Shown here piece by piece: positions 26,374 to 36,526 of a stretch of DNA of 64,000 nucleotides. The stretch spans positions 2,107,125 to 2,171,124 of the forward strand of contig NZ_CP022522.1 in the NCBI RefSeq assembly GCF_002850255.1, given 5' to 3'. The position numbers were made by a program, and so were the translations under genes. The stretch comes from Pseudoalteromonas sp. NC201. Its GTDB lineage: Bacteria; Pseudomonadota; Gammaproteobacteria; Enterobacterales; Alteromonadaceae. Within the stretch, counting starts at the first letter, position 1. The number at the start of each line of letters is the position of its first letter. Below the pieces are notes generated by a model. The model ran no database searches, was not told where the DNA came from, and saw nothing but the letters and a program-made list of their open reading frames with translations.

Positions 26374-27511
26374 GGTTCAACTCCTGCTTTACTGATTGCC
26401 ATTGAAGATAAGCCATCGGCATGTAAAAAAGCGCAGCGCCAAGTGCATGCGAGGAAATTTTGGAAAGCTTGCGCTGTATAGCAAGGCCAGCCAATCCCTG
26501 TTGTAACCAAGCCGCTGGCTCAGAGACTTTACGCCCTGCGAGTTGATGTTGGGTATTTGCTGTAATTAGGGCTTGGCGTTCGTATTCTGCTTGCTTAAAA
26601 CTGGGTAATTTTTGCGATTTTTGAGACTTAACGCCAGTTTGTGCATCACTTATTGCAAATTCTTCAGGTAAGTCGAGAGCGGTGATTTGTTTCCACGCCT
26701 CGTAAGCCGGACGTGCGGTACTGGGGACTTCGAGTAACTTAACTAGATTTTGTAACGAACGGGTATGAGAAAAGTACGGAAACACTTCTGCAATGTAGCT
26801 TGGGTTATGCTGGCAATAAAGTAAGCATGGTTCATCCCATTTTGGCTCATCGAGTAAACCTGCCAGCTGCAATAGTTTTGCTTTTAGCGCGGCATCATCG
26901 GTCATCGCAAACCGCTTAACTAAGTGCTCTGAAAGTTGCTCTGTATTACACAGCCACATATTCACCAATGCCGTGTAGGCAATTTCAGGGTTGCTATGTT
27001 CAAGTGCGGCCATGAGTTGGTGGCGCGACAAGTTAACCGTACTAAATGCTAAATAGATAAGGCTCGTAGGCCAATTTTCATCTGTTGATAAAATTCGCTG
27101 TCTGAGTGCATCACCAAAATCAATGCGCCATGCCGACAAGTTATGAATGAGCAGCTCAGCAAGCGCAGGCTCGCTGTTAATCGCCGTGATGATCTCACTA
27201 GCTTGGGCTTCAAGCGCTCTTGTCCCAAAAAGATGGTTAATAAGTAACAACAGCTGAGGTGAGTCAATCTCTTGGGTTAACGTAAATACATCGTCAATCG
27301 ACCCATGCGCGATACAATCTAGTTGGGAGCGATTTATCCAGTGTTCTTCGTCCGTCGCAGCTAAGGTATACACATGATTTAATAGTTGTTTTTCAAGAGC
27401 ATGTAAACGCCCAGTCTCAACTACTTGGCGTGCATTAAACTTTTGATAATGACGCCAAAGCGACTTGAGTTGCTGACGGTGAACGGCCAATTTGGTTGCA
27501 GCTAAAAACAT
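26360..27511 (-). CDS. TIGR02270-like HEAT-repeat T6SS-associated protein
   Basis: A 383-residue, almost entirely helical cytoplasmic protein. The N-terminal ALEKQLLNHVYTL region, the repeated LL-rich helices and the central HSNPEIAYTALVNMWL segment fit the TIGR02270 family, a HEAT-like family common beside vgrG and DUF2169 genes. Its exact role in secretion is not known; a scaffold or loading factor is plausible. The start is ambiguous: ATG at 27511 or GTG at 27517, with no strong ribosome site. It overlaps the DUF2169 gene downstream. Confidence 0.55.
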   Translation of the reverse strand: MFLAATKLAVHRQQLKSLWRHYQKFNARQVVETGRLHALEKQLLNHVYTLAATDEEHWINRSQLDCIAHGSIDDVFTLTQEIDSPQLLLLINHLFGTRALEAQASEIITAINSEPALAELLIHNLSAWRIDFGDALRQRILSTDENWPTSLIYLAFSTVNLSRHQLMAALEHSNPEIAYTALVNMWLCNTEQLSEHLVKRFAMTDDAALKAKLLQLAGLLDEPKWDEPCLLYCQHNPSYIAEVFPYFSHTRSLQNLVKLLEVPSTARPAYEAWKQITALDLPEEFAISDAQTGVKSQKSQKLPSFKQAEYERQALITANTQHQLAGRKVSEPAAWLQQGLAGLAIQRKLSKISSHALGAALFYMPMAYLQWQSVKQELNHASE

Positions 27512-27528
27512 AGTCACACCGTATCAGC

Positions 27529-27951
27529 TTAATTTAATCGAATTGGCCAGCCTTGGAGGCTGAGATCTTGCTCAATATCGGCGTTTAACAGTTTACCTTC
27601 AAGCTGTATCTCACCATTGCCGTTGATCGCAATGCTGCCATTTTTGGTTTTGACACAGACTTCTTGCTCGCCATTTAACACCACGGTGCCGTTGTTATTT
27701 GTTACCGACGCTGCCGGAAAATCTTGCGGTGCGGCTAAGCGACCAATAACGATAGGCGTTGCCACGCTATGTAGCAACACTTCATCGTCAATATTCACGC
27801 GTGTCACGCTGTCTAGTTGACCTTTAACCTTCATTTCTACCTTAGATTCGTCACACTTCACTCGTAACACTTTGCCTAATTTATCAATGGCAGATACACG
27901 CCATACGATGTTGCTTAACGACGGTGGAAATTGTACGACATTGGTTTTCAT
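27529..27951 (-). CDS. Small VgrG-like OB/beta-spike protein (DUF6484-like)
   Basis: A 140-residue protein directly after vgrG. Residues ~10-75 look like a gp5/VgrG OB domain (VWRVSAIDKLGKVLRVKC, EVLLHSVATPIVIGRL), as in DUF6484 proteins. Residues ~85-130 contain short beta-strand repeats (GTVVLNGEQEVCVKTKNGSIAING) similar to the VgrG spike. It could be a spike accessory or an adaptor between VgrG and cargo. It is 16 nt downstream of vgrG in the same operon. The family assignment is from pattern only. Confidence 0.55.
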   Translation of the reverse strand: MKTNVVQFPPSLSNIVWRVSAIDKLGKVLRVKCDESKVEMKVKGQLDSVTRVNIDDEVLLHSVATPIVIGRLAAPQDFPAASVTNNNGTVVLNGEQEVCVKTKNGSIAINGNGEIQLEGKLLNADIEQDLSLQGWPIRLN

Positions 27952-27967
27952 AGACTTTGCTCCCTGC

Positions 27968-30007
27968 TTAGTTATGGCTAATTGCAGAGCCAGACACTGA
28001 AATGTTGCTGGCGCTTAAGTTCAAGTTGTTCGCATCAATGGTAATATTACCTGCCGCATCAATTTCTATTTTACCGCCGCCTTGAGAAAGCTGAATTGAG
28101 CCGCTACCTTGGCCAACGATAGAAATGTTTCTATCGGCATTGATAGTGAAGTTACCATTATGCGCCGCAAGCTCGACGTTACCGTCAACACTGAAGTAAC
28201 TGATGTCTTGCGCGGCCTCTAGATTAATGGATTGCTGCGCTTCGAATTGAATATTGCTATCAGCAGACTGAATTTTAATGTCGGTATCTGCGGTGAGTTG
28301 AATAGCCTCTTTGGCATTGATCTCAATATTGGACTCAATACTTTGGATATAAACAGCATCTTCTGCGCGAATGCTTATTTCTTTGTCGGCTTGTGCCACA
28401 ATATTCGCTTGTGATTGCAGCGTCATCGCTTCTTTCGATTTAATATCGATGTAACCTTTTTTGGTTTCAAGCTTGATAAATTCGCTACCTTCGGTGGCAT
28501 TAAATTCGAGTATATTTTCTTGCGATTTGGTGAACAATTGGATTTTCTCTTCGCCTTCTTTGTCATCCATCAACAAAGTGTTTGACGCTCTTGTCACCAA
28601 TTTGTTTTCGCTGGAATTCTCAAAAGTTACAGGGCTTAGTGCCTCCTCGTTAAATAGCGCACCGAGAATAATTGGCCTGTCTAAATCACCATTTTCACCC
28701 GCCACCATGACCTCAGTTCCTTTGTTTAAAGGAAAATGCATGCCGTATCCACCCGGTCCACCATAGTGCTGCATAAGTCGAGTCGGTTTACTCTCTTCCC
28801 CTTCACCATCTTGGTTAAATGGCAACTTGACTTTATACCGTCCCTTGTTATCCACTTCTTGTTCGATCGTGGCGTTAAACGATGCAAAGACCTTTTTGCG
28901 TTTTATGACGGGCGCTTTAAACTGCACATCAATTGGGATGATCGTCGCTTGGTTTTTATAGGTTAAGCCTTTTACCTTGGAGCCATATTCAACGCTGCCA
29001 CCTTGACAGCCTTTATGGGCAACGGACACCACTAAGTAACGACCGCTGTAATTAGGGTGATCGGTTATGGTTAAAGCTACACCTGGACGAAGCGCTCGAC
29101 AGTCGGTATCAATAACAAAAAGATTTCGCTGACAATCAATGCTTTGCTGGTGTACTTTGGTAAGCGCGTCGCCATCTCCTTCAGTCATGAAGTTTTCAGC
29201 AAATATACTGTCTTCACCAAAGCCACCAACCTCTGTTTGATTGTTACTATTAACAGACAACGCACAGCATTTTTCATAGTCTTCGTCGTACAGCCTAAAG
29301 CCACTATTTAGTAGGCTCGCTTTTTTAGAAAAGGCAAAGACAGACTCACTTGGCCTAACTTGTCCGGTAGGTGACGCATAAGGCAAGGTGATCTCTTCCA
29401 TCTCTGCAGAAAAATCACTGCTGCTGCCAAACACTGACAGATTGGCTTGACTGCCCGTTGACTCTGTGCTGCCGTAAACAAAACCGTAGCGGCGCATTAG
29501 ACGCGTTACAAAGTCAAAATCACTTTCATCGTACTGCACAGTCATAGCAAGGGATGGTGATGATGCCTTCAGTTGCAATTTTCCTGACGGGAACCCTGCC
29601 TTGTCTAACACACTTTTAACGATGGCATCCGCAGACATGTCGGTAAAAACGCGATTAGATCGTTGATGTTTGAGTAACACCAAAAGTGATTGAAAGGATA
29701 AGGTATACACGTAGCCTTGATGACTGCGACCATGGCAGACATATTCGGTAATAATCCCCGAAACTGTTCTGTCAGACATAGCCCATGTAATGGAAAATGT
29801 AACATCTTTACCAATCACCAGATCAGGCTCAATTAGTTCCTCACTTAACACCTCAATATCGAAGCGATAGTCACTGCATAAGCTGTCATTCTGTGATTCA
29901 AAACTCAATACTTTAAATAAACTCCCAGACAACCCCGCAATTTCGATTGCAAAGTGACTTTCGTTTGCCTTAGGCAGTTTATCGGCAAGTGATGCGAACA
30001 TTTCCAT
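27968..30007 (-). CDS. vgrG: T6SS spike protein VgrG (TssI)
   Basis: A 679-residue spike subunit that forms the puncturing trimer on the Hcp tube. The gp27-like domain fills residues ~15-380, with VQYDESDFDFVTRLMRRYGF, the classic VgrG signature. The gp5 OB domain follows (VKLPFNQDGEGEESKPTRLMQ, GTEVMVAGENGDLDRPIILGAL). The end is a long beta-helix of short Ile/Ala/Asp repeats (INADRNISI, IEIDAAGNITIDA). No enzymatic C-terminal extension is seen, so this VgrG is a carrier, not an evolved effector. ATG has GGAG upstream, and ClpV ends 26 nt before it. Confidence 0.95.
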   Translation of the reverse strand: MEMFASLADKLPKANESHFAIEIAGLSGSLFKVLSFESQNDSLCSDYRFDIEVLSEELIEPDLVIGKDVTFSITWAMSDRTVSGIITEYVCHGRSHQGYVYTLSFQSLLVLLKHQRSNRVFTDMSADAIVKSVLDKAGFPSGKLQLKASSPSLAMTVQYDESDFDFVTRLMRRYGFVYGSTESTGSQANLSVFGSSSDFSAEMEEITLPYASPTGQVRPSESVFAFSKKASLLNSGFRLYDEDYEKCCALSVNSNNQTEVGGFGEDSIFAENFMTEGDGDALTKVHQQSIDCQRNLFVIDTDCRALRPGVALTITDHPNYSGRYLVVSVAHKGCQGGSVEYGSKVKGLTYKNQATIIPIDVQFKAPVIKRKKVFASFNATIEQEVDNKGRYKVKLPFNQDGEGEESKPTRLMQHYGGPGGYGMHFPLNKGTEVMVAGENGDLDRPIILGALFNEEALSPVTFENSSENKLVTRASNTLLMDDKEGEEKIQLFTKSQENILEFNATEGSEFIKLETKKGYIDIKSKEAMTLQSQANIVAQADKEISIRAEDAVYIQSIESNIEINAKEAIQLTADTDIKIQSADSNIQFEAQQSINLEAAQDISYFSVDGNVELAAHNGNFTINADRNISIVGQGSGSIQLSQGGGKIEIDAAGNITIDANNLNLSASNISVSGSAISHN

Positions 30008-30033
30008 TTTTGTCTCCTTACTCGTATCTACCG

Positions 30034-32721
30034 TTAACTTAAGTCGGCGAATACGGCTTCAATTTCACCATTTTCATCCAGTGTCAGCGTCAGCAGATCT
30101 GGCATATCTTCTTCGCTCATAAAGCCCAAAATTGAGCGAGCGATCCCAGGTAAAATTTGCTGTTCAATTGTTGCGTTAACCAATCGTGCGCCACTATCAG
30201 ACATAGCGCACTTATCGGCTAGATAATCTAACGCCGTTTGATCTACGCGCAGTTGTATAGCGTGATTGTCACGAAGTCGCGCTGCGACCTTCTCAAGCTT
30301 AAGTGCCACGATATGTTTTAACACATCGGTATCAAGCGGGAAGAAAGGCACAACCTGCATACGTGCTAAAAGCGCAGGTGCAAAATGCGCGAGCAAGTTT
30401 GGCTTAATTAAGCTGACTAGCTGCTGAAAGCTCGGTCTCTCAAACGGTGTTTCTTCCTCGTTGTTGTCTTGTGCTTCTTCATCTTCAGGTACGCCTTGCT
30501 GAATGATCCCATCCACCATTTGTTGCATGGCCTGCTGCTCGGTTTCTGGTGTACAAGCATTGATGATTTGCTCAGCCCCTAAATTAGAAGTCATGATGAT
30601 AACCGTGTTTCTAAAATCGATTTCACGCCCCTCACCATCACGCATTACGCCCATTTCAAACACTTGGTAGAACATATTCATGACATCTGCGTGGGCTTTT
30701 TCCACTTCGTCAAGTAACACCACAGAATATGGACGTTGACGCACCGCTTCGGTTAACACCCCGCCTTCACCATAACCCACATACCCCGGTGGTGAGCCTT
30801 TGAGTTGTGATACCGTGTGTGCTTCTTGATATTCACTCATGTTTATCGTGGTTAAGAACTTTTCACCACCAAATAATAGCTCGGCTATGTGTTTTGCCGT
30901 TTCGGTTTTACCCACCCCTGAAGGACCTGCTAATAAAAATACGCCCAGTGGGCCAGACGACGCCGACACACCCGCTTTTGCAACCCGTAATGTTTGTGCA
31001 ATCGCAGTCAATCCAGCATTTTGCCCCACTACACTTTGTGCCAGTGATTGCTCAAGCTTAAGTAAGTTCTCCAGCTCGTCTTTCACCATGTTACCTACAG
31101 GGATCCCAGTCCAACTTGCAATCACTTGCGCTACCGTATCACTAGTCACTTCAGAGAAAATAGCATTATCATCTTGATTTAACGCAGCAAGCGCTTGTCT
31201 AATCGCAGGTTTCTCTTCGTCACTTGCACCGTGTAAAGCATTATAAGTATCAATTTGCAGCTCACGGCTTTGCTCAAGCTCAGCAAGCTGCTCTTGGGCT
31301 TGTGTAAGCGCATCGGTGAGACTTTGAATGCAAGTTTGATCTGCAATCCCAAGCTTTGACTCGATTGCCAAGCGTTCAATTCTGCTTTGATAGTAACGGA
31401 TCTGCTCTTTGGCTTTATCAATCACCACAGGCGATGTTGCCGGTCCCATTCTGACCATAGCAGCTGCGGTATCTAGTACATCAATGGCTTTGTCAGGTAA
31501 TTGTCTACCTGTGATATATCGTGCAGACAAAGTAACCGCGGCTTCAATTGCACTGTCTGTGATTTGAATTTGGTGGTGCTTTTCGTATTTATCTTTCAGC
31601 CCGGTGAGCATAAGCTTTGCGGCTTGCTCGGTTGGTTCATCGACTTTTATTAATTGAAAGCGGCGTTCAAGCGCAGCATCGCGCTCAAAATATTTTTTAT
31701 ATTCGCTCCAGGTCGTTGCAGCAAGTGTTCTTACTTCTCCACGTGCAAGCGCTGGCTTTAGTAAGTTTGCGGCATCACCCATGCCAGCATCGCCACCAGC
31801 ACCAATCAAGGTATGTGCTTCGTCAATAAATAAGATAACGGGGGTCGCTGAACGCTTTACTTCATCAATGACTTGTTTAAGACGACGCTCAAATTCACCT
31901 TTGACACCAGCTCCGGCTTGTAGTAGGCCCATATCCAGTACGCAGATCTTTACTTCTTTAAGTTCTGGCGGAACTTGCCCTTCAACAACGCGCTGAGCAA
32001 GTCCTTCTACCACTGCCGTTTTACCAACCCCAGGTTCACCGACAAAAATTGGATTATTTTTTCGGCGACGACACAGCACATCAATTGCGAGGCGGATCTC
32101 TTCGTTGCGCCCAAGGACAGGGTCAATTGCACCTGAACGTGCTTTTTCAGTGAGGTCTTCACAAAATGCTTCTAGTGCGCTTTCACCTTGTGAACGACTA
32201 TTCGACACCGTGTTGTCAGCATTTGGCTTACTAAATACTTGGCGCTCAGTCGAGCCTTTACAAATCTTATTTAAATTCTGCTTTAAGAAGTGTGTATCAA
32301 TCTTGTCGAACTCGCGTGCCAGCCCAAATGCAGGGCTGTATATCGCCATGTCTTTGAACGAGTCAATCAGCGCAGCTCCTGTGATCCAATCATTCTGATG
32401 GCGCATGTTTGCACTGAGCCACGCTTTTTCTAACCACTCATAGAGACGACGGGAAAAAACCGGCTTGCTCGGGTTGCCTGCATCTTGTTGATTGATAAAT
32501 TCGAGTGCACTATTCCACAATGCGTCTTGATCAACTTCGAAGAAAGGTAAGATCTTCGCAACATCGCCGTCATTGTGCTCTTCCATTAACTTTAATAGGT
32601 AATGCTCTGGTAGCACTTCAAAATGCTTTCGACTCGCTGCGAATCCAGCCGCGGCTTCTAACGCTGTCGCGCTGTGATGATTGAGTTTGTCTATGAGATT
32701 CTTTATGCCTGTTGCGTCCAT
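30034..32721 (-). CDS. clpV: T6SS AAA+ ATPase ClpV (TssH)
   Basis: An 895-residue AAA+ unfoldase that disassembles contracted TssBC sheaths. Visible parts: an N-terminal Clp_N helical domain, the first Walker A GEPGVGKT near residue 229 with [15 protein letters not shown], a middle coiled-coil region (~430-540), and a second Walker A GPSGVGKT near 598 with [11 protein letters not shown]. An acidic insertion ([14 protein letters not shown]) sits near 745-760. The N-domain and cluster position distinguish it from housekeeping ClpB. It lies between tssG and vgrG. Confidence 0.95.
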   Translation of the reverse strand: MDATGIKNLIDKLNHHSATALEAAAGFAASRKHFEVLPEHYLLKLMEEHNDGDVAKILPFFEVDQDALWNSALEFINQQDAGNPSKPVFSRRLYEWLEKAWLSANMRHQNDWITGAALIDSFKDMAIYSPAFGLAREFDKIDTHFLKQNLNKICKGSTERQVFSKPNADNTVSNSRSQGESALEAFCEDLTEKARSGAIDPVLGRNEEIRLAIDVLCRRRKNNPIFVGEPGVGKTAVVEGLAQRVVEGQVPPELKEVKICVLDMGLLQAGAGVKGEFERRLKQVIDEVKRSATPVILFIDEAHTLIGAGGDAGMGDAANLLKPALARGEVRTLAATTWSEYKKYFERDAALERRFQLIKVDEPTEQAAKLMLTGLKDKYEKHHQIQITDSAIEAAVTLSARYITGRQLPDKAIDVLDTAAAMVRMGPATSPVVIDKAKEQIRYYQSRIERLAIESKLGIADQTCIQSLTDALTQAQEQLAELEQSRELQIDTYNALHGASDEEKPAIRQALAALNQDDNAIFSEVTSDTVAQVIASWTGIPVGNMVKDELENLLKLEQSLAQSVVGQNAGLTAIAQTLRVAKAGVSASSGPLGVFLLAGPSGVGKTETAKHIAELLFGGEKFLTTINMSEYQEAHTVSQLKGSPPGYVGYGEGGVLTEAVRQRPYSVVLLDEVEKAHADVMNMFYQVFEMGVMRDGEGREIDFRNTVIIMTSNLGAEQIINACTPETEQQAMQQMVDGIIQQGVPEDEEAQDNNEEETPFERPSFQQLVSLIKPNLLAHFAPALLARMQVVPFFPLDTDVLKHIVALKLEKVAARLRDNHAIQLRVDQTALDYLADKCAMSDSGARLVNATIEQQILPGIARSILGFMSEEDMPDLLTLTLDENGEIEAVFADLS

Positions 32722-32749
32722 CTTTTAATCCTTGCTATTCCCGTTCGCA

Positions 32750-33715
32750 TTAAAACTGTGATTGTGAATATATTTTCTTCTCTACGCGTGCGTTAACTTT
32801 ACCTATCGCACAACTTATCCCAAGCTTGCCAGCTCCTAACCGAGTTCCCTCGCGTGCTTGACGATTGATCTGCACTACCAGTTGCCAATTCATTTTGGTT
32901 GAGGTGTGCCAATTTAATAATTGTGATAAACGTTTGGCTTTTACACCACCGGGCTCATATAGCTGCGCCTCAGCCTCGTCCATTGGACCCAGCTCAATGC
33001 AAATACGATTGCCCGTCACCAATACACGTTTGCCCAATATGCCATTGCCGCCCAACGAAAAGCCGCTTTGTTTTGACCCTAACTTACCCGCTTCGGTAAT
33101 TCCTTCCCACTCAACGATATTATCTTTAATCGTTAAGCTTTCGTCTTGTAGCGCTTGCTTTAATACTTGCTCAAGCCCAGCTGCGCTGGTTTGTTTGGCA
33201 CTAATTAGGTTTAATTTGCTCTTATCTGACTGGTTATTTTCAAATACTGCAGCAACTATTTGATCAAATTGCTGCGCACCTATGCCCGCAAGGTTTATCT
33301 GAGATTTCTTCCAACTTTGAAATAACTGGCAATACAGCACATGATTAAAGAGATCTAAAAATGCACGTGTTCTTGCACCTATCTCCTCGTCTCCTACGGC
33401 TTGCTCTAACAAGTAGTGCGGCATCGCAGCATCAACGCCATACAAACCGAGGAATGAAGTTTCGAGCCTCAGCTTGCCTCGTTGCCTTACTTGTAATTCG
33501 CAGCGTCTAACATCCGATGCTGGAAACCCAAGTTCTTTATACGGTGCAATTTCAACGCGATGACTATGGCCACTTTGTAACTCGTTATTGCTAGCCCAGT
33601 GCTGTTCAATAAGCGTTAGCGCCTTGTACAAGCTAAAACGCCAAGGTGTGGCCATCAATTTAGCTATCGGCTCTGGCAATTTTGCCCAAATGGGTTGGTT
33701 TTGCTGCTCCATCAT
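32750..33715 (-). CDS. tssG: T6SS baseplate protein TssG
   Basis: A 321-residue baseplate wedge component that pairs with TssF. The N-terminus (PWRFSLYKALTLIEQ), the central YHLEQ-type region (MPHYLLEQAVGDEE) and FLDLFNHVLYCQLFQSW are family landmarks. The start ATG follows the tssF stop with no gap, so the two are translationally coupled; a second ATG directly follows. tssG is followed by clpV. Confidence 0.93.
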   Translation of the reverse strand: MMEQQNQPIWAKLPEPIAKLMATPWRFSLYKALTLIEQHWASNNELQSGHSHRVEIAPYKELGFPASDVRRCELQVRQRGKLRLETSFLGLYGVDAAMPHYLLEQAVGDEEIGARTRAFLDLFNHVLYCQLFQSWKKSQINLAGIGAQQFDQIVAAVFENNQSDKSKLNLISAKQTSAAGLEQVLKQALQDESLTIKDNIVEWEGITEAGKLGSKQSGFSLGGNGILGKRVLVTGNRICIELGPMDEAEAQLYEPGGVKAKRLSQLLNWHTSTKMNWQLVVQINRQAREGTRLGAGKLGISCAIGKVNARVEKKIYSQSQF

Positions 33716-35440
33716 TTACACCTGATAACTGTCGCCTGCCGTCACATCCCATTCCCACTCGTGGTAACTTGGCAGCAGCGTCACTCTGGTTTTTAAACAT
33801 TCGTTAATTGGCGCATATAATTTAAAGAACTGATGCAACACATCACAAAAATGATACGCATCAGCCGTACAAACAAAGCTCTTTTCGTTTAGGGTTAAAT
33901 GGATCTCTATCCCTTTCACGAATACGCCCTTTTGTAGCAATGAGATAGGTTTAGATTCAGCACCTTGGATGCTCTCGATACGATTTCTATTTTCAGAGCG
34001 CTCCGACCAATCAAACAGTGCCAATAGCTTTTTCAGCTGGGTTGGCTCCGCAAGCTGAGAAAAACGCATGTTCAACAAGCTAATGAGCTGCCAATGTAAA
34101 GCCAAATCAGGAGAATTAAGCAACTTGCTCGGTCTTACGACATTTTTAACACTAAGTACCGACGGCACATCAGCGCTTTGTGCATTGATATCGCCTTCTT
34201 GCAGTGTTTGCCTTGGCCACGCCGCGTTATGTGCCAACAGATCCGTCGATAAAGTGGTAATATCACCTACTTCTTGCATTGAAAGCTGAATGTAAGTCTG
34301 TGGCGATACCCCGCCAATGTCGCGGCTTATCAGTGAATACAAATGGGCGTTATCTTCATATACCGTGCTATACCGAGAAACAAAGTCGATGGCTTCCCCG
34401 GTGCTACTGCTTGCGCCTTGTACCGACTTCACGCTATAACAAAAACTCTCTCCAAGCTTATTTTGCACTGGATGTAGTTGGTATTCGGTTTGGTTTTCAC
34501 TGACTCGGATAGGCTCGGCATCTACCGGGTAGATATTTACCGCAGGTACACAATTAAGCAGGATATTATCCGCATTTACTTTGTTACCGGGTGGTAATTT
34601 AATATCACTGGCTATTTTGATGCTGATGGTATTAGTATCTGGATCAATATTTAGTGTATTCAGTCCCGTTAGTTCAACAAAATAGAACTTTTCACGAGAG
34701 TTAAAGTAATCAAGCAGCAACGCATAAGCGGGATGACTCTGTTCGCTGTTCGGCAGCATTCCGGTGCTGTCTTTATGAAAAGCGGCATCTATTTTTGATT
34801 TGCTCAAGGTATATTGCGTCGTACTACCAAGCTTTCCTGTCTCAACCCCTATCGCTGCGTTTGGATTCTTCATCATTTGATAAAGGCTGGCACAAAGCGG
34901 CGTGTCACCACGTAAATACACCCGCAATTTAGAGAGATCGTAATCATCTAAACTGCCTTGGCCTAACCGCTTGAGGTGCAAGTTTAACGTCGCACCAGTG
35001 TGGATCTCATGATAGTCCACAGAGTAGATCTCAAACGGCAGCACTTTCGTTTCTGCGGTGGTAGTAAAGTGACAAGCCACAGGCGCGTTGTCACTTTTAT
35101 GGGAAGATATTTTCGCGCCTTTTGGCACACTCACCAGTCCTTGCATGGTGAGTTTTGGCGCAAACTCTAGCACCGTCGTAGACGGATAGTAGTTTAATAA
35201 TATTGGGCAAATCTGTCTGAGTACCTGCTCAGACACTTCAGGTAGCGTCTCGTCCAATCGCTTTTGCGTAAATGCTGTCAAGTAAGCGACTCCTTCGAGC
35301 AAGCGCTCAACATGAGGATCTCTATCCTTTAATGCGTCAATATTTAAAAAGCCGGCGTGTTCGGGATACTGCTGAGCAAATTGTTTACCTGCTTGTGTTA
35401 ACAGCCTCATTTGCGCATCAAAATATTGCTGCATATCCAT
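33716..35440 (-). CDS. tssF: T6SS baseplate protein TssF
   Basis: A 574-residue baseplate wedge protein. The opening (MDMQQYFDAQMRLLTQAGKQFAQQYPEHAGFL), the DPHVERLLEGVAYLTA block and the C-terminal FKLYAPINECLKTRV are typical of TssF/VasA proteins. It overlaps tssE by one base (TAATG) and abuts tssG. Confidence 0.94.
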   Translation of the reverse strand: MDMQQYFDAQMRLLTQAGKQFAQQYPEHAGFLNIDALKDRDPHVERLLEGVAYLTAFTQKRLDETLPEVSEQVLRQICPILLNYYPSTTVLEFAPKLTMQGLVSVPKGAKISSHKSDNAPVACHFTTTAETKVLPFEIYSVDYHEIHTGATLNLHLKRLGQGSLDDYDLSKLRVYLRGDTPLCASLYQMMKNPNAAIGVETGKLGSTTQYTLSKSKIDAAFHKDSTGMLPNSEQSHPAYALLLDYFNSREKFYFVELTGLNTLNIDPDTNTISIKIASDIKLPPGNKVNADNILLNCVPAVNIYPVDAEPIRVSENQTEYQLHPVQNKLGESFCYSVKSVQGASSSTGEAIDFVSRYSTVYEDNAHLYSLISRDIGGVSPQTYIQLSMQEVGDITTLSTDLLAHNAAWPRQTLQEGDINAQSADVPSVLSVKNVVRPSKLLNSPDLALHWQLISLLNMRFSQLAEPTQLKKLLALFDWSERSENRNRIESIQGAESKPISLLQKGVFVKGIEIHLTLNEKSFVCTADAYHFCDVLHQFFKLYAPINECLKTRVTLLPSYHEWEWDVTAGDSYQV

Positions 35441-35841
35441 TAGTCTGCTCCTCCTGCATTGACGTTTGCTTTACCACCTGATGCAAACTTAGTATTCAAT
35501 CTGATTATCTCGCCGGTTTTTAATTGCGCTCTTATCTCAAATCGAATCACACAGTTTTCCTCTTTTATGTCGATGGGTCGAACGATGAGGTTGGTAATTC
35601 TTGGTTCGTACTTTTCTATGGTTCTTTTTACTTCATTGGCAAGTGTTTGCTGTGAATAAGGTAGCCCTTCATATAAATCTTCCACATCCGGTAAACCATA
35701 ATCGCTTAAGTGCTCAAGCACTCCCCTACGCGCATTCAACAGTTGCGTTAGGTGTTTACATACGCTGTCGCTTAGATGCGATAAATTGTTATCGCTATAG
35801 GCTTGGCGTGATGGTTGAGCTAGCAAATCAAATAAGGCCAT
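35440..35841 (-). CDS. tssE: T6SS baseplate protein TssE (gp25-like)
   Basis: A 133-residue protein homologous to phage T4 gp25, which nucleates sheath assembly on the baseplate. The core contains LSDYGLPDVEDLYEG and IEKYEPRITNLIVRP, the conserved gp25 pattern with EPR. It is the first gene after the hcp terminator, so it probably needs read-through or its own promoter in 35842-35890. Confidence 0.93.
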   Translation of the reverse strand: MALFDLLAQPSRQAYSDNNLSHLSDSVCKHLTQLLNARRGVLEHLSDYGLPDVEDLYEGLPYSQQTLANEVKRTIEKYEPRITNLIVRPIDIKEENCVIRFEIRAQLKTGEIIRLNTKFASGGKANVNAGGAD

Positions 35842-35890
35842 AGAAAAATACGCTCTCTATTCATTGCGCGAACTAGTGTAAGCTTGAAAA

Positions 35891-35908
35891 GGAGGCCAAT
35901 AGGCCTCC
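35891..35908 (-). terminator. Terminator or attenuator after hcp
   Basis: On the minus strand GGAGGCC pairs with GGCCTCC around a 4-nt loop and is followed by TTTTCAAGC. It lies about 12 nt past the hcp stop and before tssE. Such a site would let hcp be made in excess over the baseplate genes. Confidence 0.75.
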
Positions 35909-35919
35909 AACACTCGAAA

Positions 35920-36405
35920 TTAACGACCTTCAGTCCATGAGTCTGAGAACTCAATGTTACCGTCTAGGTACGTCCAAGTGATGCGCTTGTAACGCATGTG
36001 CACTGTTTCAAGGTGAGGATAACGCTCTTTATCCAAATCTTTAACGTTGTGCATTGTTGGCGTGATTGAAGTGATTTTCACGTCTTCAAGCGTATGGCGG
36101 AAGTACTCACGCTCAGTACCGGTGTCATCAATACGGTACCATTTAAGCTCAAGTTGCTTTAATGTTTGACCGTTTGAACACGCTTTGTACATGTACGGAG
36201 TAGCAGCATCCACAGCTTTTGTGATAACAAAAGGCTCGTGCTTACGAGTACCTGTTAGCTCGCCCGTGTCGTTATCAGTTGGGATACGCAATTCGTGATC
36301 GAAATGCAAAATCTCAATTGAACCTTCACGCTCAGCTACAGTTACTGAACCTTTAACGTCGTTACCTTGGTCGTCCTTTAACCACATATACGCTGGAATT
36401 GCCAT
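35920..36405 (-). CDS. hcp: T6SS tube protein Hcp (TssD)
   Basis: A 161-residue inner-tube subunit whose hexamers stack into the secreted tube. It is a typical Hcp: MAIPAYMWLKDDQGNDVKG, GSIEILHFDHEL, HEPFVITKAVDAATPYMYKA, and the terminal RITWTYLDGNIEFSDSW. ATG follows a strong AAAGGAG. The gene has its own ~165-nt leader with hairpins and a terminator behind it, so it is probably a separate, highly expressed unit inside the cluster. Confidence 0.96.
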   Translation of the reverse strand: MAIPAYMWLKDDQGNDVKGSVTVAEREGSIEILHFDHELRIPTDNDTGELTGTRKHEPFVITKAVDAATPYMYKACSNGQTLKQLELKWYRIDDTGTEREYFRHTLEDVKITSITPTMHNVKDLDKERYPHLETVHMRYKRITWTYLDGNIEFSDSWTEGR

Positions 36406-36455
36406 TTTTAATTTCTCCTTTTAAGATAAGATGTTTCCTAATTATTAAAGGCATT

Positions 36456-36484
36456 GATCAAACGCATGTTTTTCACGTTTGATC
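36456..36484 (-). promoter_or_regulatory. Perfect inverted repeat upstream of hcp
   Basis: GATCAAACG and CGTTTGATC form a perfect 9-bp inverted repeat with an 11-nt spacer, 51-79 nt before the hcp start. It could be an operator for a T6SS regulator or an RNA hairpin. No T run follows on the minus strand, which argues against simple termination. Confidence 0.5.
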
Positions 36485-36491
36485 CCCAAAC

Positions 36492-36506
36492 AAAGCGCCA
36501 CGCTTT
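36492..36506 (-). other. Short hairpin in the hcp leader region
   Basis: AAAGCG-CCA-CGCTTT forms a 6-bp stem with a 3-nt loop, followed on the minus strand by GTTTGGGG. It may be part of a termination or processing region upstream of hcp. Confidence 0.35.
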
Positions 36507-36526
36507 ATGCCAATTTGGGAACATGT

